A stretch of DNA of 64,000 bases from Motiliproteus sp036960175 (GCA_036960175.1 JBALWH010000001.1:124001-188000), one strand, 5' to 3'. Positions 41,832 through 50,027 are shown, counted from the stretch's first letter. Program-made: numbers and translations. Notes: generated by a model not told the origin, from the letters alone.

Positions 41832-42908
41832 ATGTCTGCTGCAGGAAATATGCGGGTATCAGTGTTTCAACAGGGTAATGGTGTGGTCAAATTTTTAGCA
41901 TCGCTGGTGCTTATCCTTATGCTAGCAGGCGTGGCGTATCTGTTGTTGATGCGCAATGATGCATCGTTGCCTTTAGGTGGCGATCCGGTCGCCGGACGTT
42001 CGGCTCTTGGCGATCTGAATCAGCCGGATAATACTCTGCGAAATAATGATGGCAAGCCTCTTACACCTCAGCAACTGATGACCTTAAAACCGCTTGCGGG
42101 CAATGCCACAAACAGTTCTTTAGCCGGTACAAACTCCAGTGCTGATGCTAGCACCAACATTGGCAATCGCTTAATTTCAAATGACTCTCAATCTTCACCA
42201 TCGACAGGAACTTTACATAGCCAGCAGATGGATAAGGGCAGTGCCGCAAGGTCGATGTCTGATAGCGGCGCACTATTGATGTCATCAAAAACCAAGGCAC
42301 CAGTGAAAAAGCCTCTACCAAGTCTTAATAACAGTGATCGAGAAATCAGAGCGGTATTAGTTTCACTGGATGCCACGTTGCTATTGACGGACTGGTTGGT
42401 TGATGAAGAATTGGTGAGGAAGTTTGTGGTGATGGTCGATAATATGGCCGCGGGGAATATTCCTCGAAAGCACAGCGTTATACGACCGTTAAGCACCAGT
42501 TTTAGAGCGCTTGAGCAGGGCGAGCAGATGTTTTTGGATGGCTACAGCTTTGGTCGATATGGACCTTACGTTGATATGTTGTCTGCTCTGAATGCGTCTC
42601 AAGTCAGTGCTCTGTATCGCCGTTACTACCCCCTGATGCAACAGGCCTACGGAGAGCTTGGCTACCCTAGGGAATCTTTTCATGAACGTTTGTTGGTGGC
42701 TATGGATCACCTGCTTGATAGTCCTGTCAGGGAGGGCAACATCGAACTGAAGCGCCCTTCAGTGATGTTTAAATATGCAGATCCAGAGCTAGAACAGTTG
42801 TCTGATGTGCATAAGCAAATGCTGCGTATGGGGCCGGAAAATACTCGAAAACTGATCAATCGATTGACCGTATTACGCAGTACTTTGCGTCTGTTAGGCC
42901 ATGGATAG
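41832..42908 (+). CDS. DUF3014 membrane-anchored protein
   Basis: 358 residues. One membrane helix near the start (about 18-42) precedes a low-complexity, Asn/Ser/Thr-rich periplasmic linker (about 60-160) and a folded C-terminal domain of about 190 residues of the DUF3014 type (REIRAVLVSLDATLLLTDWLV, VRKFVVMVDNMAAGNIPRKH, GPYVDMLSALNASQVSALYRR). The role of this family is not known. GGGAGAAC lies before ATG. It follows the kinase gene by about 97 bases, and both could be one transcript. Confidence 0.8.
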   Translation: MSAAGNMRVSVFQQGNGVVKFLASLVLILMLAGVAYLLLMRNDASLPLGGDPVAGRSALGDLNQPDNTLRNNDGKPLTPQQLMTLKPLAGNATNSSLAGTNSSADASTNIGNRLISNDSQSSPSTGTLHSQQMDKGSAARSMSDSGALLMSSKTKAPVKKPLPSLNNSDREIRAVLVSLDATLLLTDWLVDEELVRKFVVMVDNMAAGNIPRKHSVIRPLSTSFRALEQGEQMFLDGYSFGRYGPYVDMLSALNASQVSALYRRYYPLMQQAYGELGYPRESFHERLLVAMDHLLDSPVREGNIELKRPSVMFKYADPELEQLSDVHKQMLRMGPENTRKLINRLTVLRSTLRLLGHG

Positions 42909-43143
42909 AGTCGGTTTTATGATGTTGCAGTGGCGTATATTGGTGTGTTTTATCTTCTTTTATTCTTATTCCAAAAGGAGATGTAAGATATAAGATGTTG
43001 ATTATTAAAAGAAAAATACAATTATTTCTTGTGATAAAAAAGTTATTGCGTGTGCGTCATTATTTTTCTGGATTTTCAGTTCTTCTGCGGTTAGGCTCTT
43101 AAGCGTTTATTTCTAATAAAAACAAAAAAAGAGGACATCGCTT

Positions 43144-43617
43144 ATGGATGCCCGAGTTCCCTTCAGTGCCTATCGTTGTGAGGTACTGCCTCAGTGGATT
43201 GATTACAATGGTCATATGAACGTAGCTTATTATGTTCTGGCCTTTGATCATGCCACCGACGCCTTTCTTGAAAATATCAATCTGGGTCCAGGCTATGTGC
43301 AGGCCACCAGTAGGTCCGTCTTTGTCGTTGATATGAACGTGACCTATAAACGCGAAGTCTGCGAAGGTGCCCCTTTATATGTCACTACCCAGTTGCTTGA
43401 GTGCAGTGACAAAAAAATCAGGTTATTTCATCAGATGTTTCATGAGTCAGAAGGCTTTCTAGCGGCAACCAATGAGTTGCTGCTGGTGCATGTCGATCTG
43501 GACTCACGCAAAGGCTGCTCTTTTCCCGCCCAGGCCGTCTATAGACTTGAGGAAATGGGTCGACACCATCACAGTCTTGAACATCCAGAAAATGTTGGCA
43601 GGATGTTAAGTCTTTAG
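43144..43617 (+). CDS. 4HBT-type acyl-CoA thioesterase
   Basis: 157 residues, one hotdog-fold domain. The motif WIDYNGHMNVAYYVLAFDHATD is typical of 4-hydroxybenzoyl-CoA-type thioesterases; the Asp of the catalytic site is the D in WIDYNGHMN. It should hydrolyse a CoA thioester in the cytoplasm. Similar proteins serve carnitine/betainyl-CoA pathways, but no carnitine genes are next to it, so the substrate stays open. GAGG lies ahead of the ATG. The 235 bases upstream are AT-rich and hold no gene that I can see. Confidence 0.82.
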   Translation: MDARVPFSAYRCEVLPQWIDYNGHMNVAYYVLAFDHATDAFLENINLGPGYVQATSRSVFVVDMNVTYKREVCEGAPLYVTTQLLECSDKKIRLFHQMFHESEGFLAATNELLLVHVDLDSRKGCSFPAQAVYRLEEMGRHHHSLEHPENVGRMLSL

Positions 43618-43634
43618 CCGCATTTTTCTTTCTT

Positions 43635-43678
43635 CGTAAGCTGGCAAGCGATTGGATTGACCTGCCTGCCAGTTTACG
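43635..43678. other. 12-bp hairpin between the thioesterase and TetR genes
   Basis: CGTAAGCTGGCA pairs with TGCCAGTTTACG (one G-T pair) with a 20-base loop. No clear T-run follows. It may mark the end of the thioesterase transcript or a regulator site near the TetR gene. Confidence 0.4.
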
Positions 43679-43744
43679 GTTCTATAGCCGTTTCTTAGAT
43701 TCCCGTTTATTCTTAGCGTCAATAGCAGGTTCTGTGATCTTCCG

Positions 43745-44299
43745 ATGAATGTGAAAATCAAACGTGAAGCTTGGATCCACGAAGCCTTTTCTGCATTGGC
43801 CGACGGCGGCCTTGAATGCATCAAGGTGGAAGCCTTGGCGAAACGCCTAAAAGTGACCAAGGGCGGCTTTTATTGGCATTTTAAAAATCGGAATGAATTG
43901 CTCGACGCACTGTTGCTAGAATGGAAGCGCGGGCGCGTTGAAACGATTCACCAGCAGGTCAGTCGTGATCAACCCGCTGCACAGACTTTGCGACAACTGC
44001 TGGAACTATATACCGATCATACCAATCCAAGAGGAAGGGCGATCGAATTGGCCGTTCGGGATTGGGCGCGTAATTCAGAGACGACAGCCATCACGGTTAG
44101 GGCTGTCGATACCGAGCGATTGGATGCGGTTGCGGGACTGTTTTTGAAGCTGAATTTGAGTTCACAGGAAGCTTTTAGCCGCGCCTATCTGTTTTATAGT
44201 TATGTCTTTGGTCAGAGTCTGCTGAACTATGATGGTCAAGCGCTAGGTGAAGATCAGATCAAGGCCCAGTGTGAAGGTTTTCTGATTCCTTCCCATTGA
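43745..44299 (+). CDS. TetR family regulator
   Basis: 184 residues. The N-terminal helix-turn-helix is clear (AFSALADGGLECIKVEALAKRLKVTKGGFYWHFKNR within residues 10-50; FYWHF is the hallmark). The C-terminal part is a ligand domain of unknown specificity. It lies 127 bases after the thioesterase gene on the same strand. An acyl-CoA or fatty-acid effector is possible by association only. Confidence 0.9.
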   Translation: MNVKIKREAWIHEAFSALADGGLECIKVEALAKRLKVTKGGFYWHFKNRNELLDALLLEWKRGRVETIHQQVSRDQPAAQTLRQLLELYTDHTNPRGRAIELAVRDWARNSETTAITVRAVDTERLDAVAGLFLKLNLSSQEAFSRAYLFYSYVFGQSLLNYDGQALGEDQIKAQCEGFLIPSH

Positions 44300-44457
44300 T
44301 CCATTTCCTTACCTGATAAATACCTTCTCTGGTTGTTGTTGAACCGATGTCCTCCTAGTTCCATTGCCTCTGTTGATTCAGAAATTGAGATGAACACAGA
44401 GACCAAAGGGCATACAATGTTCCGCTGTTTGAAGTTAGGTTTACAGAAGGTAATAGC

Positions 44458-45204
44458 ATGACCGCGCTCAGCGTTAATCTCAATAAAATCGCCCTGGTTA
44501 GAAATTCTCGGATGTCCGGTGTGCCTAGCGTTACCGATGCTGCCATCGTTGCGCTAGAGCATGGTGCGGACGGCATTACTGTTCACCCTCGACCGGATAT
44601 GCGGCACATTCGGCCAGAGGATGTCTATGCGTTGTCCGCTATGCTGGAGGTCGAGTTTAATATAGAAGGAAACCCCTTTGAGGATGCCCTGGGCGACTAT
44701 CCAGGTTTTATGCAGCTGGTTCGCGACGTGAAACCCGAGCAATGTACATTGGTTCCGGATTCACAAGATCAGCTGACTTCTGATCATGGCTGGAATTTGG
44801 CCGCTGAAGGTGACCGACTCAAACCCATTATTGCTGAGCTTAAGGAAATGGGGATTCGAGTCAGCTTGTTTATGGATGCGGAGTCAGAAGAGTTCCCCCT
44901 AGCCGCAGAGCTGGGTGCAGATAGAGTCGAGCTATATACCGAAAGTTATGCCGATGCCTATGGCACCGAAATCCAGCAGCAGGTATTTGAACAGTTTGCC
45001 GCAGCTGCAAAGAGAGCTGCCGCAGCGGGGCTTGAAATTAATGCCGGTCACGACCTTGATCAAGAGAACCTGGGGCTATTGGCCTCTATTCCTAATCTTG
45101 AAGAAGTCTCTATCGGTCATGCTCTAATTGCCGATGCTTTAGCAATCGGATTGGGGCCAGCAGTGCGGGCCTATAAAGATATATTGCTGCAGGCAGGGCG
45201 CTGA
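44458..45204 (+). CDS. pdxJ: Pyridoxine 5'-phosphate synthase
   Basis: 248 residues. Family stretches are seen: LSVNLNKIALVRNSR at the start, ITVHPRPDMRHIRPEDV, EFNIEGNPFED, and INAGHDLDQENL. The enzyme condenses 1-deoxyxylulose 5-phosphate with 3-amino-2-oxopropyl phosphate, giving vitamin B6 phosphate, in the cytoplasm. It lies apart from recO and era, which are usual neighbours. A radical SAM gene follows after 5 bases. Confidence 0.97.
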   Translation: MTALSVNLNKIALVRNSRMSGVPSVTDAAIVALEHGADGITVHPRPDMRHIRPEDVYALSAMLEVEFNIEGNPFEDALGDYPGFMQLVRDVKPEQCTLVPDSQDQLTSDHGWNLAAEGDRLKPIIAELKEMGIRVSLFMDAESEEFPLAAELGADRVELYTESYADAYGTEIQQQVFEQFAAAAKRAAAAGLEINAGHDLDQENLGLLASIPNLEEVSIGHALIADALAIGLGPAVRAYKDILLQAGR

Positions 45205-45209
45205 TCGAC

Positions 45210-46076
45210 ATGGCTATTGAAGATCCGATTAAAATTGAACTTGGTTATGATAGCCATAGCCGACTCAGCGAATATGATCGTCTGGTGTATCCAGTGGTTT
45301 CTCGACGCTCCCGGGGGCTATCTTTAGGGATAAATCTAAATCCTGACAAACGCTGCAATTTTGATTGCGTTTACTGCCAGGTCGAAAGAACAGACCCACC
45401 GGTGACTCGGCGTCCTGATATCAAGCAGCTGGAAATGGAGCTGCGGCATTGGCTCAATGAATTGGAGCATGGCGAATATCGTGGCTATCAACTGAAAGAC
45501 ATCGCGCTGGCTGGTGACGGTGAGCCCACCAGCGAAAAACAATTGCCGCAAGTGCTGGAGTTGCTGTTGTCCCTTAAACAACAGCATTCCAGTCTGACCG
45601 ATATAAAATTGGTTTTGTTTACCAATGGTAGCGGTATTGACCGCGTCGATTTAGCTGCTATTTTTCCTCGTTTTTATGAAGCCGGTGGGGAAGTCTGGTT
45701 CAAGCTTGATGCCTGGGATCAGACGAGCCTTGAGCGGATCAATCGTACGCGCCTTAAATTTGATCAGCTGATGTCAAAGTTGGAAAAGTTCGGTCAGCGA
45801 TATCCAGTGATTTTGCAATCCTGCTTTTTTCAATGGCAGCAGCAGGCTTTCGACGAGCAGATATATCAGCCTTATCTCGAGCAGGTGCAGAGGCTTTTGC
45901 AACACAAGGTTGAAATTCACAAGATTCAAGCCTATACCTTAGCTCGAAAGCCTGCTGAATCTGAGGCCATGCCATGGGAGGATGAGGCCATGGATCAATT
46001 GGCACAATTGCTGCGTTCCAATCTGCAATTGCCGGTCGAATTGTTCTATGAAAAAGGCACAGAAGAGAGCACCTAA
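45210..46076 (+). CDS. Radical SAM protein, unknown substrate
   Basis: 288 residues. The iron-sulfur motif CNFDCVYC (CxxxCxxC) is at about 49-56, preceded by GLSLGINLNPDKR, and a SAM-binding GDGEPTSEKQ stretch follows near residue 97. This is the branch related to wyosine-formation-like Fe-S proteins found in many bacteria. Cytoplasmic. It starts 5 bases after pdxJ and is probably co-transcribed with it. I do not know the reaction. Confidence 0.85.
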   Translation: MAIEDPIKIELGYDSHSRLSEYDRLVYPVVSRRSRGLSLGINLNPDKRCNFDCVYCQVERTDPPVTRRPDIKQLEMELRHWLNELEHGEYRGYQLKDIALAGDGEPTSEKQLPQVLELLLSLKQQHSSLTDIKLVLFTNGSGIDRVDLAAIFPRFYEAGGEVWFKLDAWDQTSLERINRTRLKFDQLMSKLEKFGQRYPVILQSCFFQWQQQAFDEQIYQPYLEQVQRLLQHKVEIHKIQAYTLARKPAESEAMPWEDEAMDQLAQLLRSNLQLPVELFYEKGTEEST

Positions 46077-46107
46077 ATAAGCGGAGTAACGGGCCTTAAA
46101 AGCCATG

Positions 46108-46157
46108 TCGCAATGCAGCACGCTGGTATTGACGTCTATTTTTTATACAGCTATAGT
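46108..46157 (+). promoter_or_regulatory. Phasin gene 1 promoter with PhaR-like site
   Basis: TTGACG (46129-46134), a 17-base spacer and TATAGT (46152-46157) form a good sigma-70 promoter. TCGCAATGCAG (46108-46118), one base off the CTGC-N3-GCAG type described for the PHB regulator PhaR, lies 10 bases ahead of the -35 box. The other two phasin genes have the same arrangement. Confidence 0.7.
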
Positions 46158-46207
46158 CCGTACTGCTCTATTACAAAGCAACCCTATAATTAGTAAAGGT
46201 GAACCTC

Positions 46208-46567
46208 ATGTACGAGAACTTTTTTGAAGATATGCAAGGTCGCATGCAGCCTATTCTAAACTTGGCTGAAACTAACAAGAAAGCCATGGAAAAGTTAGCT
46301 GGTCTGCAAAAAGACTCCATGACTGATGTTGTTAACGCGAGTGTTGAGCAGTTCAAAGAGCTGGCTCAGTGCAAAGATCCTCAAGCCGCTTTGGATCTGC
46401 AGCTGAAATTTTACAAGTCACTGGAATCCAAGATGAGTGACACTGCTGAGAAGAGTATCGCCGCTATTACGGAAGCTAATGAAGCTTTTGTTGCTGTTGT
46501 CGAAGAGTCCGCAAAGAAAGCTGTTGCTGAAGTTGAAGGCGCTGCTAAGCAATTCTCTCCTAAGTAG
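46208..46567 (+). CDS. Phasin family protein, copy 1
   Basis: 119 residues from ATG 46208. A helical, amphipathic phasin_2-type protein: RMQPILNLAETNKKAMEKLA, VVNASVEQFKELAQCKDPQ, and a C-terminal Ala/Glu/Lys-rich tail. Phasins coat polyhydroxyalkanoate granules and control their number and size. Two close copies follow, each with its own promoter and terminator. GTGAACCTC lies before the start; an alternative GTG at 46199 is possible. Confidence 0.85.
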   Translation: MYENFFEDMQGRMQPILNLAETNKKAMEKLAGLQKDSMTDVVNASVEQFKELAQCKDPQAALDLQLKFYKSLESKMSDTAEKSIAAITEANEAFVAVVEESAKKAVAEVEGAAKQFSPK

Positions 46568-46588
46568 TTAGCGCTTATAATTCTTAAA

Positions 46589-46622
46589 AACCTCCTGCCG
46601 GTATTGTCCGTCAGGGGGTTTT
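46589..46622 (+). terminator. Terminator after phasin copy 1
   Basis: A stem of about 13 positions (AACCTCCTGCCGG with CCGTCAGGGGGTT, one mismatch and one G-T pair) with a 6-base loop is followed by TTTG. Confidence 0.75.
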
Positions 46623-46800
46623 GTTTATTTTGGCCGCAGATAATTTGTTGCTGGCTTACCTCCCTTTATTCTCCAAAAAATAGCTGCTTTTATCCTAGCG
46701 ATGCTTTCCAATCGCACTTCCTTATAGAGTAGGCTCTTTCCTTTTCGTCAGTGACTTGGCGTGCTAGGAAAGTGGATGTGGAAACTATTAACAACCAATG

Positions 46801-46849
46801 CTGCGCCGCACCAAAAATTATTGACTTATTCCGGGAGCAGCAATATAGT
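46801..46849 (+). promoter_or_regulatory. Phasin gene 2 promoter with PhaR-like site
   Basis: TTGACT (46821-46826), 17 bases, TATAGT (46844-46849). CTGCGCCGCAC (46801-46811), one base off CTGC-N3-GCAG, lies 9 bases ahead of the -35 box. A TGCA-N-TGCA palindrome (46867-46875) follows 18 bases after the -10 box. The rest of 46623-46800 shows no gene. Confidence 0.7.
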
Positions 46850-46899
46850 AGGCTATATCGAATTACTGCAGTGCAACATAAACTATCAAGGTGAACCTT

Positions 46900-47262
46900 A
46901 TGTACGATAAAATCTTTGCTGACATGAAAACTCGTATGCAGCCTGTTCTTGATCTGGCTGAAAACAACAAAAAAGCTATGGAAACTCTGGCTAGTCTGCA
47001 GAAAGATTCCCTGACTGAAGTCATTAACGCTAGCGTTGAGCAGTTCAAAGACTTGGCTCAGGTTAAAGACCCTAAGGTTGCGCTGGAAAAGCAGACTCAG
47101 TTCTACAAAGCTCTTGAAGCTAAAATGAACGACACTGCTGAAAAGAGCATCGCTGCTATCTCCGCAGCTAAAGACGCTTTTGTAGCGGTTGTTGAAGAAT
47201 CTGCTAAGAAGACTACTGAAGAAGTTGAAGCCGCTATCAAGAACGCTTCTAAAGCCGTTTAA
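46900..47262 (+). CDS. Phasin family protein, copy 2
   Basis: 120 residues from ATG 46900, no cysteines. It matches copy 1 and copy 3 along its full length: RMQPVLDLAENNKKAMETLA, LTEVINASVEQFKDLAQVKDP, AEKSIAAISAAKDAFVAVVEE. Granule surface protein by family. Copies 2 and 3 are closer to each other in the first 50 residues than to copy 1 (MYDxIFADxKTRMQPV). Codon use is even and A/T-ending at many sites, as for a strongly expressed gene. Confidence 0.88.
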   Translation: MYDKIFADMKTRMQPVLDLAENNKKAMETLASLQKDSLTEVINASVEQFKDLAQVKDPKVALEKQTQFYKALEAKMNDTAEKSIAAISAAKDAFVAVVEESAKKTTEEVEAAIKNASKAV

Positions 47263-47283
47263 TTGATCTGATTACTTGCTTCT

Positions 47284-47320
47284 AAAAAAAACCCTCGCAT
47301 GTTTCATGCGGGGGTTTTTT
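47284..47320 (+). terminator. Strong terminator after phasin copy 2
   Basis: A stem of ACCCTCGCATG with CATGCGGGGGT around TTT, preceded by A8 and followed by T6. It would stop transcription in both directions. Nothing else is on the 217 bases that follow, up to the next promoter elements, apart from a PhaR-like site. Confidence 0.88.
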
Positions 47321-47439
47321 GTTGTCTGTGCAAATCCCCCGCCGTTCACCGTACCGTTATCCAATGAAATTAGACTGTTATCGAGAGGTGATAGGTTGCC
47401 GCTCACCAGTGACCTGCAATTCGCTGGTGTTGATGTGTT

Positions 47440-47488
47440 CTGCAATGCAGCAAAAGGTGTTGACAGGTTTTATATTGCTAAATATAGT
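47440..47488 (+). promoter_or_regulatory. Phasin gene 3 promoter with exact CTGC-N3-GCAG site
   Basis: TTGACA (47460-47465), 17 bases, TATAGT (47483-47488). CTGCAATGCAG (47440-47450) fits the PhaR-type CTGC-N3-4-GCAG consensus exactly and lies 9 bases ahead of the -35 box. TGCATTGCA (47505-47513) follows 17 bases after the -10 box. Confidence 0.75.
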
Positions 47489-47536
47489 AGCGACATTGAA
47501 TTTATGCATTGCACAATAACTCTAAGGGTAAATACT

Positions 47537-47905
47537 ATGTACGATCAAATTTTTGCTGACCTGAAAACTCGCATGCAGCCTGTTGTTGACCTGGCTGAAA
47601 GCAACAAAAAAACTCTGGAAACTCTGGCTAGTCTGCAGAAAGATTCCATGACTGAAGTTGTTAACGCTAGCGTTGCACAATTCAAAGCTCTGGCTGAGTG
47701 CAAAGATCCTAAGTCTGTTCTGGACCTTCAAGTTAAGTTCTACAAGGGCCTGGAAGCTAAGATGACTGACACTGCTGAAAAGAGCATTGCAGCTATCACC
47801 GAAGCTAAAGAAACTTTTACTGCTGTTGTAGAAGAGTCTGCCAAGAAGACTGTTGCAGAAGTTGAAGAAGCGGTTAAAAAAGTAGCTCCTACTAAAGCTG
47901 CTTAA
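47537..47905 (+). CDS. Phasin family protein, copy 3
   Basis: 122 residues from ATG 47537. Helical phasin_2-type protein with the same order of blocks as copies 1 and 2 (RMQPVVDLAESNKKTLETLA, MTEVVNASVAQFKALAECKDP, SIAAITEAKETFTAVVEE). It has a single Cys in AECKDP, as copy 1 has in AQCKDP, whereas copy 2 has Val there. The frame is open upstream, but the promoter within that stretch rules out an earlier start. A terminator follows at 47932. Confidence 0.88.
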   Translation: MYDQIFADLKTRMQPVVDLAESNKKTLETLASLQKDSMTEVVNASVAQFKALAECKDPKSVLDLQVKFYKGLEAKMTDTAEKSIAAITEAKETFTAVVEESAKKTVAEVEEAVKKVAPTKAA

Positions 47906-47931
47906 TTCCCTTTCTCAGCCTCTGAGAATAT

Positions 47932-47968
47932 AAACCCCGCCGGGATTTTCCTTGCGGGGTTTTCTTTT
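47932..47968 (+). terminator. Terminator after phasin copy 3
   Basis: AAACCCCGC pairs with GCGGGGTTT around a 13-base loop and is followed by T-rich sequence. Confidence 0.8.
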
Positions 47969-48005
47969 TTTAGCCGGTCGCATTCAATTTTTGTCGTCGT
48001 CCCGC

Positions 48006-48728
48006 TCAGAAATGCAATTTCAGCAAAATTGAGGGGTTGCGTTCGTTGGCTCCCTTTACACCAAATTTGTTATTCCAATAGGCGTATTCAAACCCCGCGT
48101 AAAGAGGGTGGCTCATGTCTAAATGTTTACCGATATCCCATTTTATCTGTGAGGTGAAATTCATCTCGGCGGCGTGGCTGTCACTGCTGCTGGACCAATC
48201 AAGAAAGCCGTCATAAAGAAATGTGTGATTTGAGATTGAAAAGGGGTAGGCCCAGGACAGGGTTAACTGTTCGTCGTCAGGCTTAAGTTCGTTATCAACC
48301 AGGTAAAAGTTTAGTTTCAGGTATTTAAAACCTGGGGCTTGCAGATTAAAACCGATGCCATAGAGGTAGTTGTCAAAGCGGCGGCTGCTGGACCCCGACT
48401 CCCAGGTGGCTGCCAGCAAAACATCACTGACGGGACCAAAAGATAGATCAAGGTTGCCAAAGGTTTTTAAGTTTAGTCGGGGAGCCAGTTCGTAGTAGGT
48501 ACTATATTGACCATTATGGTTTTTCAGGCGGTCGAGAAAGAAAAAGTTATCACCCCAGCCAAAGCCGCTGGCATGCTCCAGGGTTATGACCTGACGTTGC
48601 TTATCCCCCAGCTGATAATGATCGCCCTTCAGATAGCTAATGCTGGCATTACTGAATAGCATCTCTGCATGGACGTTAGGCGCAGTCACAGATATGAATA
48701 CAAGTGCTATGAGCGTGCGAAGCTTCAC
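48006..48728 (-). CDS. Tsx/OmpK-like outer membrane channel protein
   Basis: 240 residues. A signal peptide of about 21 residues (MKLRTLIALVFISVTAPNVHA) leads into a beta-rich chain of alternating aromatic strands (EHASGFGWGDNFFFLD, YSTYYELAPRLNLK, FGPVSDVLLAATWE), ending in HF as many outer membrane barrels do. This resembles the nucleoside-specific channel Tsx family. It may pass nucleosides or other small molecules. No nucleoside genes lie nearby. The start has an AAAGGGTGAAGCTTC-like leader; GGGTG acts as a ribosome site. Confidence 0.8.
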   Translation of the reverse strand: MKLRTLIALVFISVTAPNVHAEMLFSNASISYLKGDHYQLGDKQRQVITLEHASGFGWGDNFFFLDRLKNHNGQYSTYYELAPRLNLKTFGNLDLSFGPVSDVLLAATWESGSSSRRFDNYLYGIGFNLQAPGFKYLKLNFYLVDNELKPDDEQLTLSWAYPFSISNHTFLYDGFLDWSSSSDSHAAEMNFTSQIKWDIGKHLDMSHPLYAGFEYAYWNNKFGVKGANERNPSILLKLHF

Positions 48729-48939
48729 CCTTTACTCCCATTCTGACAATATTTTGGTGCCAACATCGGTAGAGCTGGCCCGGTGTTCGATAATTTCATA
48801 ATAGCCGTTGGCTAGTCCCGGTCAGCCTATCAGGCTTTAGACGCTAAGCACCAGCACCCGTCATACCCTGCTTATTGTTAGCAGCGCTGTGTTTAGCCTC
48901 TAGGAGTAAGTCGTTTAACGGTTTTTGCACTCTTCAATA

Positions 48940-48965
48940 AACACCGCAGGGCTTCGCGGTTTTAT
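48940..48965 (+). terminator. Terminator-like hairpin in the leader of the GAPDH gene
   Basis: ACCGC and GCGGT form a short stem around AGGGCTTC, followed by TTTATT. It lies about 60 bases before the GAPDH start in the gap 48729-49025, which holds no gene I can support. It could end a small RNA made from this gap or act as an attenuator. Confidence 0.45.
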
Positions 48966-49025
48966 TGCCATACTTAAGTCAGAACAACTTTGTATCGAGT
49001 TCACACCGAGGAAGGGGGTTGCTCA

Positions 49026-50027
49026 ATGAGCCTACGTATAGCGATCAATGGATTTGGCCGTATTGGTCGAAATATTGTGCGAGCACTTTATGAGGGAGGC
49101 TACCGACAGCAGATCGAAATTGTCGCGATCAATGATATGGGGGATGCTCATATCAATGCTCATTTGTTGAAATATGACAGTATCCACGGCGTATTCCAAC
49201 AGACAGTGGAAGAAAATAAGCGTGATATTTTGGTTGCCGGCGACGGTATCAGAATTCTAAATGAAAAAGATCCGGCACTATTACCTTGGCGCGAATTGGC
49301 GGTCGATATTGTATTTGAATGTACCGGACGATTTACTGATGGTGCACAGGCGCAAGCACATCTACAGGCGGGTGCTAAAAAAGTACTGATTTCGGCCCCG
49401 GCAAAAAATGTGGATGCCACGGTGGTATATGGCGTCAACCATCAGGATCTTCGTGGCAATCATCAGATTGTCTCAAATGCCTCCTGCACAACCAACTGCC
49501 TGGCACCAGTCGCACAGGTGTTACATCAGGCGTATGGGATTGAAAACGGTTTGATGACCACAATACACGCCTATACCAATGATCAGGCACTCACCGATGT
49601 TTATGCGGAAGATCTATACCGGGCCCGTTCTGCCACCCAATCAATGATACCCACCAAAACCGGCGCAGCTGCAGCGCTGGGGCTGGTGTTGCCAGAGCTG
49701 AATGGTCGCATGGATGGTATGTCCGTCAGGGTTCCCACGGCTAATGTCTCTCTGGTGGATCTCAGCATTATTATCAAGGTTGATACCAATGTTGCCAACG
49801 TGAATCAGATTGTCAAAGATGCGGCATCTCAATCTAGCGTTCTGGAATACTCTGATCTGCCGTTGGTATCCATTGACTACAATCATAATCCTGCATCTGC
49901 CGTGTTCGATGCCAATCAGACGCGCCTGCAAGGACGATTATTGAAGGTTATGGCTTGGTATGACAACGAGTGGGGTTTCTCCAATAGGATGTTGGATACC
50001 GCTTTGGCCTGGCAGGCAGCAACATAA
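49026..50027 (+). CDS. Type I glyceraldehyde-3-phosphate dehydrogenase
   Basis: 333 residues from ATG 49026, with GAAGGGGG ahead. NAD-binding GFGRIGRN (residues about 8-15), INDMGD, and the catalytic Cys in SNASCTTNCLAP are all present; the C-terminal HNPASAVFDANQT and WYDNEWGFSNRM match. It converts glyceraldehyde 3-phosphate and phosphate to 1,3-bisphosphoglycerate, or, if of the Epd type, erythrose 4-phosphate. No pgk, tkt or epd-type neighbours help to decide. In GAPDH, INDMGD fits an NAD preference. A terminator-like hairpin precedes the gene. Confidence 0.88.
   Translation: MSLRIAINGFGRIGRNIVRALYEGGYRQQIEIVAINDMGDAHINAHLLKYDSIHGVFQQTVEENKRDILVAGDGIRILNEKDPALLPWRELAVDIVFECTGRFTDGAQAQAHLQAGAKKVLISAPAKNVDATVVYGVNHQDLRGNHQIVSNASCTTNCLAPVAQVLHQAYGIENGLMTTIHAYTNDQALTDVYAEDLYRARSATQSMIPTKTGAAAALGLVLPELNGRMDGMSVRVPTANVSLVDLSIIIKVDTNVANVNQIVKDAASQSSVLEYSDLPLVSIDYNHNPASAVFDANQTRLQGRLLKVMAWYDNEWGFSNRMLDTALAWQAAT

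Noticed and set aside
43018..43140. AT-rich stretch considered as transferred DNA or an origin
   Set aside because: It is short, has no DnaA-box series or repeat, and is flanked by ordinary genes.
47276..47536. Longer start for phasin copy 3
   Set aside because: The open frame upstream contains the terminator of copy 2 and the promoter of copy 3, so the real start is ATG 47537.
46108..47905. Repeats here taken as a CRISPR or tandem repeat array
   Set aside because: The units are 120-codon phasin genes with promoters, not short repeats with spacers.
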